Virus record (IMG/VR): IMGVR_UViG_3300042539_000558
Location: 1-24,962 of that record
From: a virus
DNA: 24,962 nucleotides
Direction: 5' to 3' (one strand)
Part shown: positions 13,280 to 22,400 of the stretch, piece after piece
Layout of the letters: each line of letters opens with the position of its first letter
Position numbering within the stretch: the first letter of the stretch is position 1
Translations under genes and position numbers: made by a program
The notes under the pieces: generated by a model
The model's input: the letters and a program-made list of their open reading frames with translations, nothing else
What the model was told of the DNA's origin: nothing
Database searches by the model: none

Positions 13280-14607
13280 AATCAATAGTTATATTTGGAG
13301 CAACTGGAGACCTTTGTAAAAGGAAACTTATACCAGCACTTTATTCTCTTCATAAGAAAAATCTTTTACCAAAGGGATTGAAGATTATTGGTGCTTCCAG
13401 AACCAATCACTCTAAAGAGAGTTGGATAGAAGTATTGGGAAATTATTCTCAAGAGTTTATTAAGAGACTTGAATATGTTCCTTGTGATTTGAGTGATTCT
13501 GAATCCCTTAAATTATTGGAATCTTATGAAGACACAACTTATTTTCTTTCTGTTCCACCAGAAAGATATGCTGATGCTATTACAAACCTAAAAGAAGCAG
13601 GTAAGTTAGATGACGCAGAAAAATCAAGAGTCATTATTGAAAAACCTTTTGGCACCGATCTTCAATCTGCTAATTATCTACAATCTGTGGTGGCTGGATA
13701 TCTACGCGAGAAACAAGTATATCGCATTGACCATTATCTCGGTAAAGATACTGTTAATAATATCCTTGCCACCCGCTTTAGCAATATATTGTTGGAGCCA
13801 CTTTGGAACAGGAACTTTGTAGAAGAAGTTCAAATCTTTGCAACTGAAACAATAGGTTGCGAAGGTCGTGCCCAGTATTATGATACTGCTGGTGCCGTCA
13901 GAGATATGCTTCAAAACCATATGCTTCAGGTGCTTGCACTAATTGCAATGGAACCCCCTTGTAGGAATGATGCTAAAGAGATTCGCAGAGAGAAAGTCAA
14001 AGTTCTTGCTGCAACCAGACTGGGTGATAATGTAGTTCTTGGTCAATATGATGGGTACAAAGGTGAAGATGGAGTAAATCCAGATTCACAGACTCCAACT
14101 TTTGTTGCGGGTGATTTGTATATTGATAACTGGAGATGGAAGGGTGTTCCTTTTTACTTTATGACAGGTAAGAAGATGCCTGTAAATTGCGTTGAAGTTG
14201 TGATTAAGTTCAAGTCACCTCCACAACAATTGTTTGAGGGACATGAATGTAATGACAGAATTGTAATGAGACTGCAACCAGATCCTCATCTGGATATGCG
14301 TATTGATATTAAATCTCCTGGACTAAATGATATGGTAGAACCCGCAATTCTTCAGTATCATTATCCTGTAGAGAAAGCAATTGATGGTTATGTGAAACTC
14401 TTTTATGATGCAATCAACGAAGATCAATCGCACTTTGTTCATGCTGATGAGGTATTAGAATCTTGGAGAATTGTTGATGATCTTTTATGCACTGGAGATC
14501 AATGTAGGATTATGACAATGCCATATCTTTATAATGAAGGTGTTTGGGGACCTTGGCAAAAAACAGAACTGATTACTAAGTGGGACTATCCACTCAAATT
14601 AAAATAG
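13276..14607 (+). CDS. zwf: Glucose-6-phosphate dehydrogenase
   Basis: A 443-residue G6PD, first step of the oxidative pentose phosphate pathway, making 6-phosphogluconolactone and NADPH. Landmarks: Rossmann loop FGATGDLCKRKLIPALY (7-23), EKPFG (122-126), and the catalytic RIDHYLGK (150-157), followed by the C-terminal beta sheet with DNWRWKGVPFYFMTGKKMP. Somewhat shorter than host enzymes (about 480-510 residues), mainly through smaller loops in the N-terminal half; no catalytic motif is missing. Overlaps the PTOX stop by 4 nt. Confidence 0.97.
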   Translation: MKSIVIFGATGDLCKRKLIPALYSLHKKNLLPKGLKIIGASRTNHSKESWIEVLGNYSQEFIKRLEYVPCDLSDSESLKLLESYEDTTYFLSVPPERYADAITNLKEAGKLDDAEKSRVIIEKPFGTDLQSANYLQSVVAGYLREKQVYRIDHYLGKDTVNNILATRFSNILLEPLWNRNFVEEVQIFATETIGCEGRAQYYDTAGAVRDMLQNHMLQVLALIAMEPPCRNDAKEIRREKVKVLAATRLGDNVVLGQYDGYKGEDGVNPDSQTPTFVAGDLYIDNWRWKGVPFYFMTGKKMPVNCVEVVIKFKSPPQQLFEGHECNDRIVMRLQPDPHLDMRIDIKSPGLNDMVEPAILQYHYPVEKAIDGYVKLFYDAINEDQSHFVHADEVLESWRIVDDLLCTGDQCRIMTMPYLYNEGVWGPWQKTELITKWDYPLKLK

Positions 14608-14616
14608 GAGTAAAAA

Positions 14617-15651
14617 ATGAAAGTTGGATTAATTGGATTGGGTAGAATGGGAGAAGGAATGTCCCGTCGTATGATGAAAGCAGGAATAGAAGTTTGGGGT
14701 TATAGGAGGAATTATGAAAAGGCTCAGGAAGCTTATGAAAAGGGATTTGTTAATGGAGTTACAACTACTATTCAAAATCTTGTTCAAGTAGTTAAACAAA
14801 CAAAAACTGGTGGAACACAACCTGGTATTTTTCAGATGGTTGTGCCCGCAGAAACCGTAGAGGAGACAATCAATGAGTTACTACGATATTGTGGTGAAGG
14901 AGATATTATTATTGATCATGGCAATAGCAATTTTAAAGACAGTCGGAAGAGAGCAGAACGTCTGGCAAAACTGGGTATCCAATATATTGATTGTGGCACT
15001 AGCGGTGGTGTTTATGGTTTGGATCGTGGATACTGTCTTATGGTTGGGGGTGGAAATATTGCAGTCGCCACTTGTTCGCGCATTTTTGATGCCCTCTCCC
15101 CAGGAATTGACGCTGCCCCCAGGACTCAATTTGACTCAGACATAACCTCTGCAGAACATGGTTGGTTGCATTGTGGTGGTCCTGGTGCAGGACACTTTGT
15201 AAAGATGGTGCATAATGGTATTGAGTATGGTATTATGCAAGCATACGCAGAAGGATTTAACATCATCAAGAACGCTAATGCAGGTGCCCAGTATGTCAGA
15301 GAAGGAGATGCAGAGGTTGCCCCTATGGCGGATCCAGAAAGTTACTGCTATGATATTGACGTTGCTGAGGTTGCTGAGTTATGGCGTCGTGGTAGCGTGG
15401 TTGGGTCTTGGTTACTTGACCTTACTGCTGATGTGTTACGCAGGGATGGTGTCCTTAAACAGTTCTCTGGAGGCGTATCCGACAGCGGTGAGGGTCGTTG
15501 GACTGTTTCTGCCGCTGTGGATCTGGGGATTCCCGCTCCTGTCATTACTACTGCCCTATTTGAAAGATTTAACTCACGCAATCTCGGATCGTTCGGAGCA
15601 AAAATCCTAAATGGAATGCGTTACATGTTTGGAGGACACCACGTTAGATAA
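14617..15651 (+). CDS. gnd: 6-phosphogluconate dehydrogenase, short type
   Basis: A 344-residue decarboxylating 6-phosphogluconate dehydrogenase, giving ribulose-5-phosphate, CO2 and reduced cofactor. Landmarks: Rossmann loop GLGRMGEGM (7-15), GYRRN (28-32) whose arginines suggest NADP use, HGNSN (101-105), CGTSGG (126-131) and the catalytic GAGHFVKMVHNGIEYG (190-205; K196, H199, N200). The length matches the short (about 300-340 residues) class rather than the 470-residue class. A clear ribosome site (AGGAG) precedes the ATG, 9 nt after zwf. Together with zwf it completes the oxidative branch. Confidence 0.97.
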   Translation: MKVGLIGLGRMGEGMSRRMMKAGIEVWGYRRNYEKAQEAYEKGFVNGVTTTIQNLVQVVKQTKTGGTQPGIFQMVVPAETVEETINELLRYCGEGDIIIDHGNSNFKDSRKRAERLAKLGIQYIDCGTSGGVYGLDRGYCLMVGGGNIAVATCSRIFDALSPGIDAAPRTQFDSDITSAEHGWLHCGGPGAGHFVKMVHNGIEYGIMQAYAEGFNIIKNANAGAQYVREGDAEVAPMADPESYCYDIDVAEVAELWRRGSVVGSWLLDLTADVLRRDGVLKQFSGGVSDSGEGRWTVSAAVDLGIPAPVITTALFERFNSRNLGSFGAKILNGMRYMFGGHHVR

Positions 15652-15652
15652 A

Positions 15653-15760
15653 ATGATTAGTTCAGAAACCCCTTATAAACTAGCAGAAATTGTTAGAGAC
15701 ACTTGGCCCCAATTGTATCGACCATCAAAAAAAGAACCCAAGAAAAAAACTAATAACTAA
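15653..15760 (+). CDS. Possible 35-aa ORF after gnd
   Basis: A short frame starting MISSETPYKLAEIVRDTWPQ and ending in a very basic tail (KKEPKKKTNN). It begins one base after the gnd stop, as expected for a last gene of the operon, and its first half could form an amphipathic helix. It has no good Shine-Dalgarno, and its end overlaps the minus-strand sulfotransferase gene by 11 nt. I do not recognise it. It is not the CP12 protein sometimes found beside these genes: it has no cysteine pairs. Confidence 0.4.
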   Translation: MISSETPYKLAEIVRDTWPQLYRPSKKEPKKKTNN

Positions 15761-16367
15761 ATACTTCAAAATCTTTTTTGTAATATTCTTCTATATTCTT
15801 CACAATATTTTTTGTCATTGAATATTCTTTTCTTTTCGGATTTAATTCTGTATCTTCGTCTCCCCAATAAGAATATTCTTTATCTTCTAGAACATCTCTA
15901 GTTAATTCATAATACCAAGATCTAAAATTTTTTGTTAGACCATTTTCAAATCTCCATATTAAAGTGTTTGGACCAATGAATTCATGTTGTGGTCTAAACC
16001 AATTTTTAGCATAATGACTAGTCATACGCTCATATTCAATCCAATAACAAAACCCATCATAATCTTCTAATTGATCTAAATCTTCTTTACCATATCCTCT
16101 TTTAATAGCAACATTAGAAAATTCTGATTTAAACCTATCTATTGGATTTCTTATTACTGCAAACTGAATGGATTCTGCAACATCCTCTAGGTATTCATAT
16201 AATGGATAATGTAAATGAAAACACTCTATTCCATATAAATGTAAATCGTCGCTACAATGCAAGACTTCATAGTTATTGTGAACGAGTGTTTGAGTTATAA
16301 ATCTCCCACCAGTCCTTGGAATATGGACATGAAATGCTTTAATGTTGTCTTTAACAAATAGCGTCAT
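15750..16367 (-). CDS. Sulfotransferase-family protein
   Basis: A 205-residue protein resembling the Sulfotransfer_2-like family, which transfers sulfate from PAPS to carbohydrates. The 5'-phosphosulfate loop appears as HIPRTGGRF (15-23), and the 3'-phosphate segment as VIRNPIDRFKSEF (about 71-83); near the C-terminus EYYKKDFEVF resembles the family's 'Y-xDF-F' ending. It lies opposite to its neighbours, is very AT-rich, and converges on gnd with an 11-nt overlap with the 35-aa ORF and no terminator between. A TATAAT-like -10 lies about 26 nt upstream (minus strand, 16398-16393), but I see no good -35 and no late box. The orientation and composition suggest a later insertion. The substrate may be a surface or virion glycan; inference. 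Confidence 0.8.
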   Translation of the reverse strand: MTLFVKDNIKAFHVHIPRTGGRFITQTLVHNNYEVLHCSDDLHLYGIECFHLHYPLYEYLEDVAESIQFAVIRNPIDRFKSEFSNVAIKRGYGKEDLDQLEDYDGFCYWIEYERMTSHYAKNWFRPQHEFIGPNTLIWRFENGLTKNFRSWYYELTRDVLEDKEYSYWGDEDTELNPKRKEYSMTKNIVKNIEEYYKKDFEVFSY

Positions 16368-16478
16368 CGGATATAATTAAATATATTCTATAATTATAAC
16401 ATTAATTTTGAAATCAAAACACAAATCATGTTGTAAAGAACATTAATGTATAAAATAGAGAGCAGCAATGAATTGATT
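16368..16478. promoter_or_regulatory. AT-rich divergent intergenic region between sulfotransferase and late genes
   Basis: This stretch lies between divergent genes. For the minus strand it offers TATAAT (16398-16393). For the plus strand it offers TATAAAATA (from 16449), close to but not exactly the late consensus, preceded by the 10-nt palindrome ACATTAATGT (16440-16449). No other gene is visible. Confidence 0.35.
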
Positions 16479-16571
16479 ATGCCAACACAGTCAACTTGGA
16501 TTTCTTTTTTTATTATTTTTTCTTTAATTTTACTATTTGCATATTGGGGAGTTAATAACGCTTATGCCTAG
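16479..16571 (+). CDS. Possible 30-aa membrane peptide
   Basis: A short frame MPTQSTWISFFIIFSLILLF... ending in AYWGVNNAYA: one hydrophobic helix with a polar end. It overlaps the next gene by 8 nt, the same overlap size seen twice in the glycan operon. There is no clear Shine-Dalgarno. Not recognised; it resembles the other tiny membrane ORFs at 7576 and 10553 in shape only. Confidence 0.4.
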   Translation: MPTQSTWISFFIIFSLILLFAYWGVNNAYA

Positions 16572-16728
16572 AGGAAACGTAACTAAAGACATTATAAAAT
16601 GTGAGATTCTTAAATTAAAATTAGAGTTAGATAAGGAATGGATGAATAAATCTGGATACGACCCAAAGTGGTTAGCTCATCATTATTTAAATAAGGTATT
16701 AGATAAACTTGATGAGTATGCTAGATAA
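16564..16728 (+). CDS. Small helical protein of unknown function, 54 aa
   Basis: A 54-residue charged, helical protein starting MPRGNVTKDIIKCEILKLKL and ending YLNKVLDKLDEYAR. I do not recognise a named family. GGGGAG about 15 nt upstream may act as ribosome site. The ATG at 16564 is preferred over an upstream TTG at 16537, which would add residues that belong to the overlapping membrane peptide's region. It precedes the structural genes, and the late promoter of the next gene overlaps its stop codon. Confidence 0.65.
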   Translation: MPRGNVTKDIIKCEILKLKLELDKEWMNKSGYDPKWLAHHYLNKVLDKLDEYAR

Positions 16729-16731
16729 ATA
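16724..16731 (+). promoter_or_regulatory. T4-type late promoter GATAAATA
   Basis: GATAAATA at 16724-16731 fits NATAAATA and overlaps the stop codon of the preceding gene. The start codon of the structural gene follows 25 nt after it. Confidence 0.7.
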
Positions 16732-16756
16732 TATTGAGACCCTAAAGGTAATATAA

Positions 16757-17092
16757 ATGGCAGCAGTACCTTTGAACCTTACTCTAGAACAAGGGGCAGA
16801 TTTTAATGTAAATTTTACAGTAAGGAATAAAGATTTAACCCCACTTAACTTGTTGGGTTATACTGCTTCTAGTGAAATGAGAAAACATCATACCTCTACT
16901 AGAAGTTACTCTTTTAGTATTACCTTTGTTGATAGAGTACAGGGTAAGATTTCCATTGGTATGTCAGATGCAATAACTGCAACTATTCCAGAAGGTAGGT
17001 ACGTATATGATGTGTTTATTGAATCTTCTAATGGAACAAAAACAAAAGTAATTGCTGGTATGGTATTAGTTCATCCAGGAGTTAGTTTCTAA
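16757..17092 (+). CDS. Probable virion/tail-associated protein, 111 aa
   Basis: A 111-residue beta-rich protein starting MAAVPLNLTLEQGADFNVNF. The layout (an opening strand, 'F-V-N-DLTPLNLLGYTASSEMRKHH', then short strands ending in AGMVLVHPGVSF) resembles the small beta-sandwich proteins found near tail and baseplate genes of T4-like cyanophages. Preceded by a late promoter and an AAAGG ribosome site 8 nt before the ATG. Its stop shares a base with the next start (TAATG). The structural role is inferred from context; no enzyme motif is visible. Confidence 0.7.
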   Translation: MAAVPLNLTLEQGADFNVNFTVRNKDLTPLNLLGYTASSEMRKHHTSTRSYSFSITFVDRVQGKISIGMSDAITATIPEGRYVYDVFIESSNGTKTKVIAGMVLVHPGVSF

Positions 17093-17856
17093 TGTCTGAT
17101 TATACAATTACTTTAGATGAAGACCAAGGAATAAGTATTGCTAGAGAAGATTATATAATTACTCTAGATAATGGACAAGATGCGAGTATTGGAAGTCCCG
17201 ATTACAGGATTGGGGTTAATTTTGAGATACCTTCAAAAAGTGTTCAGTATACAAATCTTATTCTAGATGATATATCATCAGAATTTAATGGGTCAAGAAA
17301 TACATTTAATTTAACTGTAAATGGTGAATCATATACCCCAATTAATGCTCAACAATTAATTATATCTTTAAATGATACTATTCTAAGTCCAGGAATAGAC
17401 TATAATGTTTCTGGAAGCACCATAATTTTTACCAATCCTCCAGCAGCAAATGTTGGTGGGTCTAATGAATTTTGGGGAGTTGCTCTTAGAACAGTTGCTG
17501 ATCTTACTAGGACAATTAATTTTGTTTTGGATAATGGATCATTTGATATTACTCCAGGAGTAAAAGGATCTCTTGGATTGGATGTATCTGGAAGAATTGA
17601 GTCGTGGACAATAGTATCTGAAGAAACAGGGTCTATTGTTATAGACATTAGAAAAGACCAATACAATACATATCCAGACAATTTAACCTCAATTGTTGGA
17701 AGTGAATATCCTAGGTTGATTAATCAATCAAAAAATAGAGATGAATCTCTTTCAACATGGGCAACTGATGTTGTTGCTGGAGATATACTTGATTTTAGAG
17801 TTATTTCATGTACAGGAATTACAAAATGCTCTTTATTTTTAAGGTTAAACATCTAA
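17092..17856 (+). CDS. Probable virion structural (tail/fibre) protein, 254 aa
   Basis: A 254-residue protein. The N-terminus repeats an ITLD motif twice (TITLDEDQG and IITLDNGQD). The middle, FNGSRNTFNLTVNGESYTPI...LIISLNDTILSPGIDYNVSGSTIIFTNPPA, is a beta-sandwich module I associate with cyanophage tail and fibre proteins. The C-terminal part (about 145-254), with ADLTRTINFVLDNGS and SIVIDIRKDQYNTYPDN, looks like a second beta domain. Translationally coupled to the preceding gene. No membrane segment or signal peptide. Exact virion location unknown. Confidence 0.75.
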   Translation: MSDYTITLDEDQGISIAREDYIITLDNGQDASIGSPDYRIGVNFEIPSKSVQYTNLILDDISSEFNGSRNTFNLTVNGESYTPINAQQLIISLNDTILSPGIDYNVSGSTIIFTNPPAANVGGSNEFWGVALRTVADLTRTINFVLDNGSFDITPGVKGSLGLDVSGRIESWTIVSEETGSIVIDIRKDQYNTYPDNLTSIVGSEYPRLINQSKNRDESLSTWATDVVAGDILDFRVISCTGITKCSLFLRLNI

Positions 17857-17860
17857 AATA

Positions 17861-17874
17861 AAAAGTATACTTTT
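17861..17874. repeat. 14-nt perfect palindrome just before a late promoter
   Basis: AAAAGTATACTTTT is a perfect palindrome ending two bases before the late box at 17876. It could bind a dimeric protein or act as a weak terminator (short stem, T4 tail). Confidence 0.45.
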
Positions 17875-17875
17875 G

Positions 17876-17883
17876 TATAAATA
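17876..17883 (+). promoter_or_regulatory. T4-type late promoter TATAAATA
   Basis: An exact TATAAATA, 41 nt before the start of the 461-aa structural gene. A CGGAGT ribosome site follows at about 17911. Confidence 0.75.
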
Positions 17884-17924
17884 ACTGATAGGAAGCAAAT
17901 GTCAATTAAACGGAGTCCGCTCAC

Positions 17925-19310
17925 ATGGCTTTATTAGTATCCGACGCAGGTGAACTTCAGTCGCTAAGATACCTTGTTAATTCAAATCGCAATATTCCAA
18001 GGAACTTAATTCTTAAACTGTACACTTCAAATACAGTTCCAGTTGAGACTGACGTTCCATCACAAACCAAGTATTTTGAACCATATGATTCTACTGGACT
18101 GGTAGGATATGGTACTGCACCTTCAACTGGATATCCTCCAGTTATCAACGCAAGAAATGACGAAGATTATACCAGACAGTATGGAATTCTTTTAAATGGA
18201 AGTCAGTGGAATGTAAGAACCATTCTATCTGCAATTGCCACTACAACTGGAAGTGGTAATATTAACGAATATACAATTACCGTAGCATCTGTTTCCAATA
18301 TTGCGGTTGGTCATTATGTAAGTGGTGGTGGAGTTGGAACCAATGCAGTTGTTGCTGCTATTGATGGCAACACTCTTGTTCTTACTGTTAAGAACGCCTC
18401 TACCTTCTCTAACCAATCATTAACATTTGGTGTTGGTACAACCACTGCATCATATCCTGAGCAGACATTTACATTCACTTCTGCTGCTAACAATATTTAC
18501 GGATACTACTTGGTAAGATCGAACAATCTTCCAATCTCCCTGAATGGTGTTCTTCATGCAGTTAATGTTAGTACTGCAACTACTATTGCTAAGTCTCAGA
18601 CTAGTGGTACTATTGGACAGACTTATGTAACTTTGTTCCCATTTAGCTACACTCCAACTGTATCTGGTGTTGGTTCGGAATTTACTCTAACTGTATCTAG
18701 CAATGTCGGCATTAATACCAGACAAAGAGTAATTGGTACTAACATTGCTGATGGAGCAAGAGTTGTTGGTATTATGAATACCACCACAATCGTTCTTGAT
18801 AGAAAGAATACTGGTGCAGTATCTGGTGTTGCTACATTCTTCCAAGAAATCACAGAAAATATCTGTGTAGGTATGGGTGTTACTCACGGCAACCTTGCTG
18901 GTGAGACTGCTGCTATCCCTGCAGGTACAACTATTACTGGTATTGATGAGAGAACTGGAATTGTATATCTAAGCAGCACTCTGTTAAACAACATTCAGTC
19001 TGCAACTGGTAACACAGTATACTTCAACTATGCTCAAGTTAGCACTGCTGGAACTACCCATGGATTGGTAGAAGGTGATATTGTTTACATTGCTGCTGGT
19101 GCTGCTAACACCACCACAACTTCTGGAACCTATACCATTCACCAAGTACCAAGCACAAGCACATTCAGCACTGTACCTGCTCTGACTGGTATTGGAAGTG
19201 CAACTCTCTACAGCAGCATCTTCTTTGCTGAGAGATTTACAAATGGTCCTTACAACATTCAGAACAATGGTGACCAAATCAAAGTTACTCTGAACGTCAG
19301 CCTCGACTGA
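17925..19310 (+). CDS. Virion structural protein with repeated beta modules, 461 aa
   Basis: A 461-residue protein starting MALLVSDAGELQSLRYLVNS. Residues 1-100 form an unrecognised N-terminal domain (RNLILKLYTSNTVP...GYPPVINARN). Three divergent copies of a beta module follow at about 116-157, 253-295 and 310-352, each with a 'V-VG--V-G--I--GT-V--I-----I-L' pattern, for example SNIAVGHYVSGGGVGTNAVV and ENICVGMGVTHGNLAG. The last 100 residues are Thr/Ser/Gly-rich. This pattern is common in tail-fibre or tail-surface proteins. Codon use is more balanced than in the neighbours, suggesting high expression. It has its own late promoter and terminator, so it is a single-gene unit. Confidence 0.8.
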   Translation: MALLVSDAGELQSLRYLVNSNRNIPRNLILKLYTSNTVPVETDVPSQTKYFEPYDSTGLVGYGTAPSTGYPPVINARNDEDYTRQYGILLNGSQWNVRTILSAIATTTGSGNINEYTITVASVSNIAVGHYVSGGGVGTNAVVAAIDGNTLVLTVKNASTFSNQSLTFGVGTTTASYPEQTFTFTSAANNIYGYYLVRSNNLPISLNGVLHAVNVSTATTIAKSQTSGTIGQTYVTLFPFSYTPTVSGVGSEFTLTVSSNVGINTRQRVIGTNIADGARVVGIMNTTTIVLDRKNTGAVSGVATFFQEITENICVGMGVTHGNLAGETAAIPAGTTITGIDERTGIVYLSSTLLNNIQSATGNTVYFNYAQVSTAGTTHGLVEGDIVYIAAGAANTTTTSGTYTIHQVPSTSTFSTVPALTGIGSATLYSSIFFAERFTNGPYNIQNNGDQIKVTLNVSLD

Positions 19311-19336
19311 TTTATTCAAGGTCTATACTTTATTAT

Positions 19337-19372
19337 GGGGGGGTTGCTTTTGGCGATCCCTCCTATTTTTTT
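19337..19372 (+). terminator. Intrinsic terminator after the 461-aa structural gene
   Basis: An imperfect 11-bp stem (19337-19347 with 19353-19363, including three G-T pairs) and a run of T residues (19366-19372). Confidence 0.8.
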
Positions 19373-19402
19373 AAGAGATAAGAATTGTTATACAGTCTTC
19401 AC

Positions 19403-19410
19403 AATAAATA
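19403..19410 (+). promoter_or_regulatory. T4-type late promoter AATAAATA
   Basis: AATAAATA at 19403-19410 fits NATAAATA. The start of the 1321-aa gene lies 16 nt beyond it, the shortest such distance in the window. Confidence 0.65.
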
Positions 19411-19426
19411 AAATAAAAGTAAGAGT

Positions 19427-22400
19427 ATGGCATTATTCCAATACGAGGGAATAGGAAGCCTGCGCTCTTTAGGGAATAAACTGAGTTCCCAGAGGGCGGT
19501 GTACTCGTATAGCCAATTTTCTATTGTTAATTATGAAGAACTTGATTATGGTAGTATTGTTGATGCTGTAATAGAAGCAGAAGATTACGGAGAAATTACT
19601 GCTACTATTGAACAATACTATCAAATTCAAGACTTTGGAACTATTACATTGGATACTGCAAGAGTACCAATGGGTAAATTTGGTATTCACTTAGCAGCAA
19701 ATGATAGCACCACAAGGATAAGTGTTGGCGGTGTTGAATTTGCATTGTATGGAAGAGCAATAACAACAGTATTCTTCAGTCCAATTAATAGGGTCTTTGA
19801 CTTCCAGGGGGAAGCATATAATAAGATTTCCTCTTCCTGGTTGGGTAGAGGAAATCTATCTACAGTTGAATCGGAGGGAATAGATGTTGTATCCGCAACA
19901 CCACCAGCATCTACCCTCCATTTAAAAATATCTGGAGAAGGTGTAGAGCAAGTTATATTTAATCCACAAGATAGAGTATTTAACTTTATTGGTGAGGCAG
20001 AGGAGAAGAGAACTTACCAATACGATCAAAGTGATGATATAGACTTTGGTTCTGATGATTGGGGATTCCTTACAGAGCCAGTTCTTAGAAGTGAAGATTA
20101 TGGTTTAATTACAGATCTTCAGGATATTCCTGTATGGGATTACTCCAATATTGAGGATTGGGGCCTTATTACAGAGAATACTACCACCAAAGTCTATGGT
20201 AGATCTAGATTTGCTGGTAGTGCAGAAGAGAAATTTATATTCGCAAATTATGAAGGATCGGTTGGTAACAAACAACCAAGACTGCTCGGAACTGCAAAAG
20301 ATTATTCAACACCAAAAATTAATGGTGTTGGTAAAATTAGTCTTGAAGGTACGCCTCGTGTCCAAATCAGGATGCACTATAAGGCGGATGGTGGATGGGA
20401 CTTCTATCCACCAAGATTCCGTGGAGGATCTCTATTTGGATTAAGTAGTGCTACAGAAACTTCAATTGTTAGTGAATCTGCAACTGCCAAACTCTTTAGT
20501 ATTAATAGTACCACAACATTTAAAGCTGGTCGTAGTGAAGTTGGAGTTAGTGAAAATGATATTTTGGTTAGAGGTGGTGCAGTTTACACCGTCATCTTTA
20601 ATCAAGTTGATAGAGTATTCACCTTCCGCAACGTTGAAATTAATAGAAGGGCATATGCTTATAATGAATCTTCAATTGTTAATGTTGAAGGAATTGACTA
20701 TGGTTACATTACAGATACTGTAACCCTATCTGAAGATTATGGATTCATTGGTAATCAAGATTTAGAATTCCCATGGGAAGTTGAAGATTTTGGTATTCTT
20801 GATCCTAGAGAGACTAGAACACCATTTGGTCTTGCAAGATTCTATAGCTTTACTAGCACCCCAAGATCCAGAACCTTTATTGGTAATCTTGAAGAAACTC
20901 ATCTTCTGCTTCGTGGTAGTGCCAAGATTTATGTTCTTCCTAAGTTCACCTCCAAAGGTGATCTTATTAATATCACATCCTCGACAACTGATAGTAGAAC
21001 CAATTCTGAAGTTGGAACAGGATCTCTATTTGGATTTGATGCTTCAACAGAGACAACTCTTGTTCAACCACCAATTGATTATTCTCAACAACGTATCTTC
21101 TCCTTTGCAGGTGAACTTGTTGAGAAATTTGGTAAGGGTAACTATGATGCATCTGGAACTCTCTTTGGTTATTCAAGCACAACTGAGACAAGACTTGTTA
21201 GAGATGGATTTGGCGAACTCTTTAATATTACAGGTAAGTTAGAAGAGAAATCTACATTTGTTGAAGTTGGAAGTGGCACACTATTTGGATTTGATGGTGC
21301 TGGAGAATCAATTACTTTCTCTTATAATGAAGACTCTGGATTTGGTGCATGTGATGGTGATGATTATGGATTCATTTCTGATATATCTTATGATTTAATA
21401 GATTATGGTGCAATTGGTGAATACTATCAATACAACCATGAAGATTATGGTAATCTCTACCCAGATGATTGCCTTGAACCTCAAGGTAAATTTAAGTTCC
21501 ATAATGGTGTTGATGAATCTCGTACCAATGTGTATGTTGGTAGTGGACGTATATTTGGATTCACTGGAGCAGCAGAATCTATTGGTGTTGAATCAGAATC
21601 AGTTGGTATATTCAGGTTTGCTGGAAATGCAGCAGAGTCTACAACTCCTGCAACTGAGATTGGAACTGGTTCACTCTTCAGTTATGTCTCCTTTACCGAG
21701 ACAACTGCATTTACTCCAGGTAAAGTAGATCCTCTATTTAATATTAGTGGTGGACTTGTTCTTAGTGGAATTAACGAACAAGTATCTGATCTTAAGTTTA
21801 CTGCTGCTTGGAATGGTTCTGGTTCTCTCTTTAAGTTCTCCGAGACTGACCCATCACGTACCCGTATCTTTATTGCTGAAGGTACGATTAATATTTCTGG
21901 TAGAGGATTTGAATCCACAACTCCAACTACTGAAATTGGATCTGGTTCACTCTTCAGTTACGTCTCCTTTACCGAAACAAAGGCAGTATCTGAATCCAGT
22001 AAAAAGGTTCTATTTAATTTCTCTGGTTCTGCTACTAATATTAAAGCAAGATTTGCTTGGCAAACAACCAATGAATCTCAACTTAGAATTCTTGGCAATG
22101 CTTCAGTATATGTTCTTCCAAAACATTTGGGATCTGGAGAAATATTCATTCGGTCTTCTGGTGTCAGAATTTCACCAGAATCATTTACTCCATGGATTCC
22201 TGCTGGGTCTGGATCACTATTTGGTTATGTTGGTGCAGCAGAGGCAGTTGGTTCAAATCCACCAGACAACTTCACTCTATTTAATGTCGTTGGTGGAGTT
22301 GACACTCCATTGCTTACATTCTCTGAAGAGAAGTTTGTACAGGCAAGATTCTATGGTGATAATGGGAATCTTGTTAGATTTAGTCTTAGTGGAAATCCTG

